A stretch of DNA of 64,000 nucleotides, taken from the NCBI GenBank assembly GCA_016178785.1, contig JACOSO010000028.1, positions 43,278 through 107,277 of the forward strand. The letters are read 5' to 3'. The notes beneath the pieces are model-generated. The model made no database searches and was not told where the DNA came from. It saw only the letters and a program-made list of their open reading frames with translations. This document shows positions 8,627-17,313 of this stretch, in pieces; the first letter of the stretch is position 1; every line of letters starts with the position of its first letter. The DNA is from Bacteroidota bacterium (lineage in GTDB: Bacteria; Bacteroidota; Bacteroidia; Cytophagales; Cyclobacteriaceae). The position numbers and the translations under genes were made by a program.

Positions 8627-9814
8627 ATGGTGAGCGTTGCCGAAGCGGAAAAAATTATTCTTGGGCATTTATTCAGGCCCTCGCTTCAAAAGGTAGAGCT
8701 GGCTCATGCAAATGGAAAAATCTTAGCCGAAGAAATACAAGCTGATCGGGATTTGCCTCCCTTCAATCGAGCTACGATGGATGGGATAGCCATCTCATTT
8801 GAGGGTATTGAAAACGGCCTCAGAGAATTCGCAATAGGAGGTCTTCAAGCCGCGGGACAACCTCAACAATCATTGACAGACAAAAAAAAGTGCTTCGAGA
8901 TAATGACGGGAGCACCATTACCAAACGGTACTGACTTGGTCGTTCCCTATGAGAATTTGAAAATCGAAAATAAGACCGCGGCAATTTTGAGTGAACATGT
9001 TATCAAAGGGCAGAACGTGCATTTACGAGGAAGTGACGCAAAGCAAAACGAATTGCTATTGAATGAGAGGATGAAACTTGCCCCTTCTGAAATCGCATTG
9101 CTTGCGTCAGTTGGAAAATCAGAAGTCGTGGTTTTCAATACCCCAAAAGCGGCTGTCATCTCTACTGGCGATGAACTGGTTAATGTTGACCAAATACCTT
9201 TATCTCATCAAATCAGAAAATCGAATAGTTATGCACTTGTTTCCGCACTGCACGAATTGGGGTGCGATGCGGAAACGTTTCATCTGGCGGATGACGAGAA
9301 AGAATTGGAAGAAAAATTGAAATCGATATTGGCTCAATTCGAATTGATCATTCTTTCCGGTGGAGTCTCCAAGGGCAAGTTTGATTTTGTTCCGCAGGTT
9401 TTAGAATCACTTGGTGTCACAAAATTATTTCATGGGGTGAGCCAGCGACCAGGCAAGCCTATGTGGTTTGGGGTTTCTCCAAAGAATTTTGTTTTCGCGC
9501 TCCCAGGCAATCCGGTCTCTACGTTTATGTGCTTTCATCGCTACATCAAGCCGTGGCTTTCATTGAGCCTGAATCGTTCAATAAAAAAACAGAAGGCAAT
9601 TCTAGCAGAAGACTTCACCTTCGCTCCTCAGCTTACCTATTTTCTGCAAGTGAAAGTCGAAAATGAAAATGGAAAACTGATGGCATATCCTAGTGCTGGA
9701 GGGGGCTCGGGCGATTTCGCCAACTTAAAAGATGTAGACGGATTTTTGGAATTACCTTTGGGCCAGTCCGAATTTCAAAAACAAGATTCTTTTCCTTTAA
9801 TTCTATTTCGTTAG
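8627..9814 (+). CDS. moeA: Molybdopterin molybdenumtransferase MoeA
   Basis: This 395-residue protein inserts molybdate into adenylylated molybdopterin. Family motifs are visible in order: FNRATMDGIA, MTGAPLPNGTDLVVPYE, STGDELV, LSGGVSKGKFDFV and ALPGNPVSTFMCF. It diverges from moaC, so the two share a very short control region. It is somewhat shorter than the roughly 410-residue Escherichia coli protein but has all domains. Confidence 0.95.
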   Translation: MVSVAEAEKIILGHLFRPSLQKVELAHANGKILAEEIQADRDLPPFNRATMDGIAISFEGIENGLREFAIGGLQAAGQPQQSLTDKKKCFEIMTGAPLPNGTDLVVPYENLKIENKTAAILSEHVIKGQNVHLRGSDAKQNELLLNERMKLAPSEIALLASVGKSEVVVFNTPKAAVISTGDELVNVDQIPLSHQIRKSNSYALVSALHELGCDAETFHLADDEKELEEKLKSILAQFELIILSGGVSKGKFDFVPQVLESLGVTKLFHGVSQRPGKPMWFGVSPKNFVFALPGNPVSTFMCFHRYIKPWLSLSLNRSIKKQKAILAEDFTFAPQLTYFLQVKVENENGKLMAYPSAGGGSGDFANLKDVDGFLELPLGQSEFQKQDSFPLILFR

Positions 9815-9848
9815 CTATTGAACCTCGTAGCGCCTGGAATCAGGAGTT

Positions 9849-10013
9849 TTATTTAAAATTCATCTTCGGTCTTTCTTTCTGACCAAATTGAATGGCGTTG
9901 TAATATTTCAGTTTCTTTTTGCCCTGGGCGGTTTTATAAGCAGGCTTTGGGCCACATGAACTTAAAATGACTAAAGCCGCAACAAATAATACAACACACT
10001 TTTTCATATTCAT
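9849..10013 (-). CDS. Small lipoprotein, function unknown
   Basis: From the ATG at 10013 (or 10007) this encodes 52-54 residues. A short lysine-led hydrophobic signal ends in the lipobox LSSC, so the mature part would be about 35 residues, rich in lysine and tyrosine (KKKLKYYNAIQFGQKERP). A longer upstream reading adds non-signal residues and is not chosen. It diverges from thiL and shares its upstream region, including the palindrome at 10057-10072. Function not recognised. Confidence 0.7.
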   Translation of the reverse strand: MNMKKCVVLFVAALVILSSCGPKPAYKTAQGKKKLKYYNAIQFGQKERPKMNFK

Positions 10014-10056
10014 TTCATTTGCTGACACTATATACCCGACTTCAAAACAATTTCGA

Positions 10057-10072
10057 TTGCAGTGCACTGCAA
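10057..10072. promoter_or_regulatory. Perfect 16-base palindrome in the thiL promoter (operator candidate)
   Basis: TTGCAGTGCACTGCAA is its own reverse complement and is flanked by cgat and atcg, which nearly extend it. It starts at the TTG of the thiL promoter and ends 4 bases before the -7 box, where a bound dimer would block polymerase. It lies between two divergent genes and could serve either. Confidence 0.55.
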
Positions 10073-10076
10073 ATCG

Positions 10077-10084
10077 TACTTTTG
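10077..10084 (+). promoter_or_regulatory. -7 box of thiL
   Basis: TACTTTTG matches TAnnTTTG. A TTG lies 17 bases upstream at 10057-10059. The predicted transcript starts near 10091, about 36 bases before the thiL ATG. Confidence 0.55.
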
Positions 10085-10126
10085 CCAGATAAACAGACGG
10101 AATAAGCGCCCGTCAACATTTACTTT

Positions 10127-11155
10127 ATGTCAGACAAAAGAACAGAAATCGCTGATTTAGGGGAGTTCGGTTTGATCGACCGGATTAAAAGCAATTTTTC
10201 ATTGCAGAATCTTACATCTCTAAAAGGCATTGGTGATGATGCTGCAGTGATCGGCATTGGCAAAGAAAATTTATTAGTCAGCACGGACATGCTGATAGAA
10301 GGGCCTCATTTCGATTTATCGTACGTACCTCTTCAGCATTTGGGCTACAAAGCCGTGGCGGTAAATGTGAGTGATATCGCTGCAATGAATGGCAAGCCCG
10401 AACAGATTGTTATCTCGCTTGGTTTGAGCAATCGCTTTTCACTGGAAGCTGTAGACGCGCTGTATGATGGCATCCGTGCTGCTTGTCAAAATTATAAAGT
10501 CGATCTTGTAGGTGGCGACACTACTTCCTCTCCTTCCGGCCTGGTGATTTCAATTACGGTTATCGGTCGAGTGGAAAACGAAAAGACGGTTCTGCGCAGC
10601 GGTGCGAAAGTCAATGATATTATTTGCGTAACGGGAGATTTGGGTGCAGCCTTCATGGGTTTACAAATACTTGAGCGCGAAAAGCAAGTATTTCAGTCCA
10701 ATCCCGAAATGCAACCCGACTTGGAAAAATATGAATACCTCGTTGGCCGTCAACTCAAGCCCGAAGCAAGAATGGATATTGTCTATGAACTTGAGGAACA
10801 AAATATTGTGCCCACTTCGATGATCGATATTTCAGATGGCCTTGCCAGCGAGTTGTTTCACCTCGGAAAAAACTCAAATGTTGGAATCAAAATCTTCGAG
10901 GACAAAATTCCGATCGACTCGATGGCCTTTGAGACTGCCGTTGAATTCAAGATCGATCCGATCACAACAGCCCTCAACGGTGGTGAAGACTATGAACTGC
11001 TTTTCACTATTAACCCATCAGATTTTGAAAAAATAAAAAACCATCCCGACATCCATTTCATCGGACACACGCACGATAATCCTAATCAAAATGTGATGAT
11101 CTCAAAACAGGGAACTGTGGTGCCATTGCTAGCGCAGGGTTGGAGGCATTTTTGA
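10127..11155 (+). CDS. thiL: Thiamine-monophosphate kinase ThiL
   Basis: This 342-residue enzyme phosphorylates thiamine monophosphate to the diphosphate cofactor using ATP. The family motifs are GIGDDAAVI near residue 35, STDMLIEGPHFDL, YKAVAVNVSDIAAMNG, LVGGDTTSSP and MIDISDGLASELFHL. They hold the acidic metal-binding residues. Length is normal. It stands alone, with its own promoter and a palindromic operator candidate. Confidence 0.95.
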   Translation: MSDKRTEIADLGEFGLIDRIKSNFSLQNLTSLKGIGDDAAVIGIGKENLLVSTDMLIEGPHFDLSYVPLQHLGYKAVAVNVSDIAAMNGKPEQIVISLGLSNRFSLEAVDALYDGIRAACQNYKVDLVGGDTTSSPSGLVISITVIGRVENEKTVLRSGAKVNDIICVTGDLGAAFMGLQILEREKQVFQSNPEMQPDLEKYEYLVGRQLKPEARMDIVYELEEQNIVPTSMIDISDGLASELFHLGKNSNVGIKIFEDKIPIDSMAFETAVEFKIDPITTALNGGEDYELLFTINPSDFEKIKNHPDIHFIGHTHDNPNQNVMISKQGTVVPLLAQGWRHF

Positions 11156-11198
11156 TACGGACGTAATCAAAGGGTGTTCTCAGAAGGGCGATTTTTTT

Positions 11199-11206
11199 TA
11201 TATTTG
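11199..11206 (+). promoter_or_regulatory. -7 box upstream of the exported three-gene cassette
   Basis: TATATTTG matches TAnnTTTG and lies 21 bases before the ATG at 11228. No clear TTG sits at the expected upstream spacing, so it is only moderately supported. Confidence 0.45.
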
Positions 11207-11227
11207 ATTACCCTTCCAAGTCTATAT

Positions 11228-12235
11228 ATGGTGCACTTAAAGAAATTTGGAGTTTTACTGCTGCTTTTTACTGTTATCTCATGCACGATTGTAAAAGACA
11301 GTGATGTAACATCGATCGATCAGTTCAATAAGTTTAAGTTAAAGTCATTTGAAATCGATCAGAGCACAAGCTCAGGTAGTTCATCCGCGTTAGCTACTTT
11401 GAAGTATGATTCTGTCCAGAATATTATTAGCAAAATCTCAGGATATCATATCACACGACTAGTGGCTTATTCACTGCCTCCTTTGGGCACAAAAAAAATG
11501 CAATTAAGAAGTGAAACTAATTTAAAAACTGATTTGCTATTTTATTACAGAGATGATGGGCTACCTATAACGCTTTTTATTTTAGCCGGTGATTCACTGG
11601 TTGAATCATACCGATTCTATTATAACTCGTTAAGGCAGCTGGCTAAAGTAGTTACAGACATTGACCCGATTGACAATAAACCAGAGACCATCCACTACAG
11701 AGACACAATAATCTATCCTTCGAGCACGGCCGCGGCTGCCTATCCAAGTAGCATTAAACGAAATTCTCCTTATGATGCCAGTATGGCGGGGACGTTTACT
11801 TTTACTCCTTGCTCAACTTGCCCGAGTTCATCCACCAATAGACTTTCGAACATAAGCTTTGCTTATCCAAGCAATTTGAATCAACCCATCTTTCAGTTGT
11901 ATTTTAATACTGGAGGCTGCGATAATTCAAGTGAATATTATCCTTATCAATGCGGTGGTGTTTCTAAAAATAATTCCACCGGTGGAGGCGGTTCATCAAA
12001 TAGCTATCAACTTAGTTTTCGAAGTGATATTACATTCAATAAAACGATTAGTACTTCCCTTACTTCTGCCAGTGTTTCTGATGCCTATTATTTTCATCCC
12101 TTGATGATTTTAAAGGATGCCATCCCACAGGGTAGTCTCTATTTTTGGTTTTATTCGATCGATTGGTTCCAAACCACAGGAAATTCCCTTTCAAATAGTG
12201 ACGTTGTCAAAATAAACTTTAACTATGGCAAATAG
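11228..12235 (+). CDS. Putative lipoprotein, first gene of the caspase cassette
   Basis: From the ATG at 11228 this encodes 335 residues. The N-terminus MVHLKKFGVLLLLFTVISC is a lipoprotein signal with the cysteine at residue 19. The mature part is rich in serine, threonine and tyrosine with a glycine/serine linker near residue 256 (STGGGGSSNS), and looks like a surface or periplasmic beta protein. I do not recognise a family. It overlaps the next gene by 11 bases, so the two are very probably co-translated. Confidence 0.75.
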   Translation: MVHLKKFGVLLLLFTVISCTIVKDSDVTSIDQFNKFKLKSFEIDQSTSSGSSSALATLKYDSVQNIISKISGYHITRLVAYSLPPLGTKKMQLRSETNLKTDLLFYYRDDGLPITLFILAGDSLVESYRFYYNSLRQLAKVVTDIDPIDNKPETIHYRDTIIYPSSTAAAAYPSSIKRNSPYDASMAGTFTFTPCSTCPSSSTNRLSNISFAYPSNLNQPIFQLYFNTGGCDNSSEYYPYQCGGVSKNNSTGGGGSSNSYQLSFRSDITFNKTISTSLTSASVSDAYYFHPLMILKDAIPQGSLYFWFYSIDWFQTTGNSLSNSDVVKINFNYGK

Positions 12236-12833
12236 AATCGTCCTATTTTTCTTTTTGCTCTGTTCATCTTCAACCCTCAGCTTAGCGCAGTTCAGTTTGC
12301 CGCGCATCGATGTTGAAGTAAAAGCTCACCAGACATTAATTCCTGGCGATGACTATAATAGCCCTACTTCTTTGAAGGCAATCGCAACTACAAATCTTTT
12401 GCTCGCAACTCATGTGCAGATTAATCAGTACTTGGCAGTTGGCTGGTATTATTCAAACAGTTTTAGAGGAAGTGGATATAATACTGATTTTAAAGGCAAG
12501 TTTTGGAAAGACGGAGACTCCAAAGCGATGACTTCATTAAGTGGTCCTGACATCCGAATTTCTACAGGTAGAGCCGCCAAATGGCGACCGTATTTAAGTA
12601 TCAATTATGCAAGTGCTCAGGTCGTTGAAGACAAAGGATCGTTCCGGTTTTCAACAAAGCTGGCTGCAGTAGGTGGAAGTATTGGCATTATGCGCAGGTA
12701 TGGAAACCATCTCTATTGGAATGTTTTGGAAATAGGTATAAAGCAATTTTCTCAAAAACTTTTTTGGGGGAATGATAGCTTTTTGATAGATGCCAAAATG
12801 GGCTTCACGTACAACATTGGAAAGAAAAAATAA
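12225..12833 (+). CDS. Predicted outer-membrane beta-barrel protein
   Basis: This protein has 202 residues, with a signal peptide ending in SLAQ near residue 22. The rest has alternating aromatic and polar residues with short amphipathic strands, typical of a small outer-membrane barrel, and ends in FTYNIGKKK. No named family recognised. It overlaps the lipoprotein gene upstream and ends 7 bases before the caspase gene, so the three appear to be an operon acting outside the cytoplasm. Confidence 0.7.
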   Translation: MANRIVLFFFLLCSSSTLSLAQFSLPRIDVEVKAHQTLIPGDDYNSPTSLKAIATTNLLLATHVQINQYLAVGWYYSNSFRGSGYNTDFKGKFWKDGDSKAMTSLSGPDIRISTGRAAKWRPYLSINYASAQVVEDKGSFRFSTKLAAVGGSIGIMRRYGNHLYWNVLEIGIKQFSQKLFWGNDSFLIDAKMGFTYNIGKKK

Positions 12834-12840
12834 TTTATCT

Positions 12841-14844
12841 ATGAAAAAGCTAACTCTTCCGTTGGCTTTCTTGATTGCATCGTCAACGGGATTTTCTCAA
12901 GACATGCTGAAGGCGACAGTAAAAATTTCTGTACAGTCAATCGCCTACACTCCTGATAACAAATACCTGGCAGTAGCTGAAGGAAAGGAGACTCAACTGT
13001 TTAACGCAGGCAGCGACACCAAGGCAAAGGAGTTTACCGGCAAGTTTAATAAGGTCAGGCAGGGCCACACTCGCGACATAGTTCATATTGCCTGTAGCAA
13101 CAACGGTTCGATGATTGCCACTTCCGGCACCGATGGCACCGTTAAATTATGGAAAGTACCCGAAGGGGATCTAACTGCAACCATCGATATAAAAGCCGGA
13201 GCAGTACTCGCTTCACGCTTTGTTGACGGTGACAAATTCCTTGTCTTCATTACCGAGGATAAGACGGTAAACCTGTGGGACATCTCTGCAGCAAAAATAC
13301 TTTATACCAAAAAGGATCATACCAAATCCATTCGAGGGCTCGATGTGAGTAACGATGGAAAGTGGATTGCCACCGCGGGTGCCGAGCGGGACATTTTTTT
13401 GAGAGACGTAGCTTCCGGGGAGCCTGTAAAAAAATTTCAAGGCCACGAGGGCTGGGTACGTACGCTTGCCTTCTCGCCCGACAGTAAAACCTTGGCGAGC
13501 GGTAGTGATGACAAAAAAATAATTTTGTGGGATCTGGAGTCGGGCAAACAACTTCGACAGTTCCCGCAAAAAGGCTGGACGTACGACCTTAAATTCAGCA
13601 ACGATGGCAAATATCTTTTTGCAGCACTTGAAAAAAATGCCGTGGTTGTTTACGATGTAAGCACGGGTTTGCCTGCACTTAAGCTCGATGATTTTCAGAC
13701 GCCTGTTTTAGGTATTGCGGTCAGCCCCAATGGAAAAGAACTGGCCACCATCCAGGAGTTCATTCGCGAAGTGAAGTATTGGAACATCGAGTCATTGAAT
13801 ATCTCACCCGTCTTTCGGTTCAAAGACAAAAAAGATGTTAACCCTCCGCAGATTTTTGTTTCCAATCCGCCCAATATTCAAGACAATCAGGTTCGTTACT
13901 CCAAAGACATGATTGACATTACCGGATCAGTCATCGATGAGTCTGGTGTAAGAAGGTTAAGGGTTAACGGCATTGAAACACCCATTAAGTCAAATGGGAA
14001 TTTTTTCATCAAGCTGCCACTTAGCATGGGCGACAATTTTGTTACTATCGAAGTGACTGATGTGAACGATAACATCGCGCTCAAAAAATTTTCTGTGCTT
14101 CGAAAGGATTTGGATGGAGGTGATTATGACGCCAGCAAAGCAAAGAATTTTCTTCTTGTAGTAGGCATCAATAACTATGAACATTGGCCACATTTAAATA
14201 ATGCTGTGAAAGATGCCAATGATATGGCAGGCACATTGATGGGCTTATATAATTTCGATTTTTCAAATGTAACGGTGTTGCGTGATGAGCAAGCGACTCG
14301 AAGTAATATTTACAAAACGCTACGCAATTATATCAGTCAGGTTGCTGCTACCGACAACTTGGTGATTTACTTTTCTGGTCATGGCCATTTTGACGAATTA
14401 TTAAACGAAGGTTATTGGATTCCTTTCGAAGCGCATTTGAATGAAGAAGGTGATTACCTGCCCAACTCATCCATTCTCAAAATTATTGAAAGTATAAATT
14501 CTCAACATACGTTCTTGGTTGCCGATGCATGTTTCTCCGGCTCCCTTTTTGGTGAACAAAAAAGAGGCTATGCAGAAAATGTAGAAAAATATAAATCGCG
14601 CTGGGGGTTGGCCTCAGGGAGACTTGAATCCGTATCTGATGGCGCTCAAGGAACCAATAGTCCGTTTGCCAATCAGGTGCTGAAATTTTTGAAGGAAAAT
14701 AAAAAAGATAAAATCACAGTTTCAGAACTTATTCAAGCGGTGAAACTTGGAGTATCTGAATTTGCTGATCAAACCCCGATTGGAAATCCGTTAAAAGTGA
14801 CTGGGGACGAGGGAGGGGAATTTGTTTTTTATAAGAAGAAGTAG
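12841..14844 (+). CDS. Exported WD40-repeat protein with a C-terminal caspase-like protease
   Basis: This protein has 667 residues from the ATG at 12841, which begins MKKLTLPLAFLIASSTGFSQ, a signal peptide. Residues about 30-330 form a WD40 propeller (repeats ending in KLWKV, NLWDI, ILWDL). Residues about 345-430 look like an Ig-like domain. Residues about 435-667 are a peptidase C14 fold, with the catalytic pair visible: His514 in SGHGHFDE and Cys564 in DACFSG. The protease therefore looks active and faces the periplasm or exterior. Family knowledge suggests WD40 as a sensor or scaffold; the substrate is unknown. It follows a lipoprotein and a barrel gene. Confidence 0.88.
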   Translation: MKKLTLPLAFLIASSTGFSQDMLKATVKISVQSIAYTPDNKYLAVAEGKETQLFNAGSDTKAKEFTGKFNKVRQGHTRDIVHIACSNNGSMIATSGTDGTVKLWKVPEGDLTATIDIKAGAVLASRFVDGDKFLVFITEDKTVNLWDISAAKILYTKKDHTKSIRGLDVSNDGKWIATAGAERDIFLRDVASGEPVKKFQGHEGWVRTLAFSPDSKTLASGSDDKKIILWDLESGKQLRQFPQKGWTYDLKFSNDGKYLFAALEKNAVVVYDVSTGLPALKLDDFQTPVLGIAVSPNGKELATIQEFIREVKYWNIESLNISPVFRFKDKKDVNPPQIFVSNPPNIQDNQVRYSKDMIDITGSVIDESGVRRLRVNGIETPIKSNGNFFIKLPLSMGDNFVTIEVTDVNDNIALKKFSVLRKDLDGGDYDASKAKNFLLVVGINNYEHWPHLNNAVKDANDMAGTLMGLYNFDFSNVTVLRDEQATRSNIYKTLRNYISQVAATDNLVIYFSGHGHFDELLNEGYWIPFEAHLNEEGDYLPNSSILKIIESINSQHTFLVADACFSGSLFGEQKRGYAENVEKYKSRWGLASGRLESVSDGAQGTNSPFANQVLKFLKENKKDKITVSELIQAVKLGVSEFADQTPIGNPLKVTGDEGGEFVFYKKK

Positions 14845-14927
14845 GGAGTCAGGGGTTAGGAGTCAGAAGTTAAATCAGGTTCGCTAAAACATTTCCTACT
14901 GATTTCTGACTCCTGACTTCTTCCCTC
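14842..14927. repeat. Period-7 array with inverted arms between convergent genes
   Basis: The left arm reads GGAGTCA GGGGTTA GGAGTCA GAAGTTA from the caspase stop codon. The right arm (14891-14926), read on the other strand, is GAAGTCA GGAGTCA GAAATCA. Perfect 10-base arms ggagtcagaa (14859-14868) and ttctgactcc (14904-14913) pair. It could act as a bidirectional terminator for the two convergent genes. Confidence 0.7.
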
Positions 14928-15291
14928 AATCCTCCGGATATGGGATGAAAACAAAATTGGTGAACGCTTCATCCACTACAAAGAGACAGCAAAATTCGTC
15001 AGGATCTTTGTACGCTTTCAAAAAATCGTCTTGTTTGTCTTTGTCGATCAGTTCACGTTGCACAAACTCATCCATGTACGAAGCGTAGTAATTCCAATCG
15101 AGGTTTAACTCAAATTTTCCGATCAGCAATTGGCCGATCGGTAATTCTTTCTTTGAAATGGGAAACACGGGGCATTCAAATCCTCCTTTGCGGATTTGAT
15201 AAGAAGCTTCTTTTAAGGTGTCAGCAATCTTCACAAAATCTTGCGAGATCGTGCCGAGGTATTTGCCGCTGAGTTCGGGATCGTTGTTCAT
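14926..15291 (-). CDS. Conserved hypothetical protein
   Basis: This 121-residue soluble protein has no signal peptide or membrane segment. It is acidic, with two adjacent cysteines in DEFCCLFVVDEAFTNFVF. The start at 15291 shares one base with the stop of the upstream serine-hydrolase remnant, so the two were probably co-translated. I do not recognise the family. Confidence 0.7.
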   Translation of the reverse strand: MNNDPELSGKYLGTISQDFVKIADTLKEASYQIRKGGFECPVFPISKKELPIGQLLIGKFELNLDWNYYASYMDEFVQRELIDKDKQDDFLKAYKDPDEFCCLFVVDEAFTNFVFIPYPED

Positions 15292-16273
15292 TACTTTTTC
15301 TTTGCTTTAAAAGTTCCGTTCGGTTGAACGAATGCGCAGCCTGTTATTGAGCCTCCGCTTTGTTCAAGTTCTACTTTATAGCCACTCAGAATTTTGATGG
15401 AAAACTTATCGTTACCCAAATATGCTAACTCATACTCAGGTTGGCCGGGTACAAACAAGAACAATGTCTTTTCAGCTTTGATGAAAACTTTCGCAACTAC
15501 TCCGCCAAGCTCGTATTCGCCTGCATACTTTTTGAGTTCCTCTGGTCTTATTTCTTTCGTTGCCGATTGATACGAAAATTCCATCGGCTTATTCGAACTT
15601 GGCTCGAGCCCGGTGATTTGTACATTTTCTATTTCACCAGAATTTCCAGTTCTGAAGTTAAAACGAATTTCACTTTTATCGGCTGTATCAATTTTATGCT
15701 CTTTGTTTATCTCAAAGGGTTGAAATACATCATAGTGAAAATGTTTGAGCCAAAAATGATTTTTGCCAAGTGAAGCAAAAAGAGAGTCATGTTTCGCTGC
15801 AATAGAAAAAGTGCCATAGCCTGAGTTGGAATACTTTCCTTCGAAATCTTCGAGTAAGTGTGATGGCTTAGTTCCTTTTTCCATGCTCGATGTTGCTTTC
15901 GTCAAAGTTTCTTTTTCTGTTTTCTTACGCTTACCAGCCGCCTCTTTTAATTCTTTACTCCAATCCGTTTGAGTCAGGCCAAGCAAACGATCAGCGATGA
16001 TGTTACGGACAATCGAAGGTACTGAAGAACCATTTTGATTGACGAGCACCACTATGCCAAGACTGTCGGTGGGAAAGAAACAAGTGTTTGCCGAAAATCC
16101 ATCACTTTGTTTTTCTCAATCACAGCCACAGCAAAGTCTGCTACCTTCCACTCGGTAAGTAGCGCTTGAAGTTTTTCGTCAATGCCGGCAAGGCGATTGT
16201 CGGGAGCTTGCTTCTTTTGTGCAAAGATGATAATGCTTACAAAAGCGAAGAGAATGGTCAATAATTTTTTCAT
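15291..16273 (-). pseudogene. Remnant of a serine hydrolase (beta-lactamase/PBP4 family with DUF3471-like tail)
   Basis: The 5' part (from 16273) encodes a signal peptide ending IIIFAQKKQ and the start of the beta-lactamase-like fold, up to AVAVIEKNKV near 16093. The 3' part, in another frame from near 16093, encodes DGFSANTCFFPTDSLGIVV, the conserved end of the catalytic domain, and then the DUF3471-like beta domain to 15291. The middle, about 250 residues with the SxxK and YxN catalytic motifs, is missing and the frame shifts at the junction. The product cannot be a working hydrolase. The tail alone could still be translated from 16052. An assembly error is possible. Confidence 0.75.
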
Positions 16274-16333
16274 GGTATGTAAGTGCGATTAGGCAATATA
16301 CGAGGGTTGACTAAATATAGGACGACCTTATAA

Positions 16334-17188
16334 TCAATACTCGGTAACTGATAAAAACATGGCAACAGGTATAGTTTTAGGTGGTGGCTGGTTTAGCTCC
16401 CATCTATCTAAACTTGACGCTCTTGAATATATTTGTCCTTCGGGATAACCCTTTCCGTAAGTGAAAAATATTTCGTTATCGGTTTTCTTGTTGAACCAAA
16501 TGCGCACTACTTCATAAGTAACAATCACGTCCTGATCCAAAATCAGATTTTCGCGCTCCAGGTTTTTTACAATCCAATGTTGGTTGCATCGGCTCGTCAC
16601 AAATGTATCATGAGCAAGTAAACTTTGGTTGGGCATTCCATCTTTCACTGAATAAATCTGAATCCGAAAAAGGATGCTGTCTACGGTATTGAACCGCATG
16701 TGAAACTGAACATTGTCAATCCAATATTTTTCGCCCTTGCTGAAAATCCGAAGTCCCCACTCGCCTCCAAACCCAAAGTCTTGCCGTAAGTTATGACCGA
16801 TAGTAGTGGCTGAGGGAGTAAACCTGCCTAGCTTAATAGGCTTCGGTTTTTTCTTTCTTACAATTACTTCGTTGAGTTGCAAAGATTTCTCAACAAGTTT
16901 TATTTCCATTGGATTGAACAATTCAATATCTGCAATTCTCTTTTTTACAACCTCGTAACCGAGCATTGAAAATGCGAGGTCATCATTTTTATTAGCCTTT
17001 GTTAAATCGATTTCAAATTTTCCATTTTCTTGAGAGATGACGCCCATGTTTTTGTTCATTACCCCGATATGCACATAAGGCAACGGTTTTTTGGATTGAG
17101 CATCAATGACTACACCCGATAGAACCTGTGCGTTGATGGATAAAACAAGAAGAGAGTAAAGAACAAAAATTAAGAAAGAGCGCTTCAT
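16334..17188 (-). CDS. Exported protein with carboxypeptidase-regulatory-like domain
   Basis: This protein has 284 residues from the ATG at 17188, which starts a clear signal peptide (MKRSFLIFVLYSLLVLSINA). Residues about 22-100 are a CarboxypepD-reg-like beta sandwich (LSGVVIDAQSKKPLPYVHIG ... GKFEIDL ... SMLGYEVVKKRI), the module often found at the N-terminus of TonB-dependent proteins in Bacteroidota. The C-terminal half is a beta-rich domain I do not recognise. There is no barrel, so this is not a transporter. A -7 box lies at 17206-17213. Confidence 0.75.
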   Translation of the reverse strand: MKRSFLIFVLYSLLVLSINAQVLSGVVIDAQSKKPLPYVHIGVMNKNMGVISQENGKFEIDLTKANKNDDLAFSMLGYEVVKKRIADIELFNPMEIKLVEKSLQLNEVIVRKKKPKPIKLGRFTPSATTIGHNLRQDFGFGGEWGLRIFSKGEKYWIDNVQFHMRFNTVDSILFRIQIYSVKDGMPNQSLLAHDTFVTSRCNQHWIVKNLERENLILDQDVIVTYEVVRIWFNKKTDNEIFFTYGKGYPEGQIYSRASSLDRWELNQPPPKTIPVAMFLSVTEY

Positions 17189-17205
17189 TGAATTATTTTG
17201 AGCCG

Positions 17206-17213
17206 CAAAAATA
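17206..17213 (-). promoter_or_regulatory. -7 box upstream of 16334-17188
   Basis: TATTTTTG on the minus strand matches TAnnTTTG, 18 bases before the start codon at 17188. No upstream TTG at the canonical spacing. Confidence 0.45.
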
Positions 17214-17313
17214 ATCAACTTTTTAACGACAGAAGATTTAACTTTTCGTTCACAAAAAATCACCTGCATTTCCTACCTCGAATTTGTATATTCAGCCTCC
17301 AATCTAAAATCTT

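Noticed and set aside
10021..10056. A promoter for the small lipoprotein gene in the thiL upstream region
   Set aside because: No TAnnTTTG box was found on the minus strand there; only the tatatagtg stretch, which is too weak to call.
16052..16273. The 73-residue 5' fragment of the serine hydrolase as a separate small gene
   Set aside because: Its last residues after IEKNKV are out-of-frame reading of the conserved DGFSANTC segment, so it is a broken gene end.
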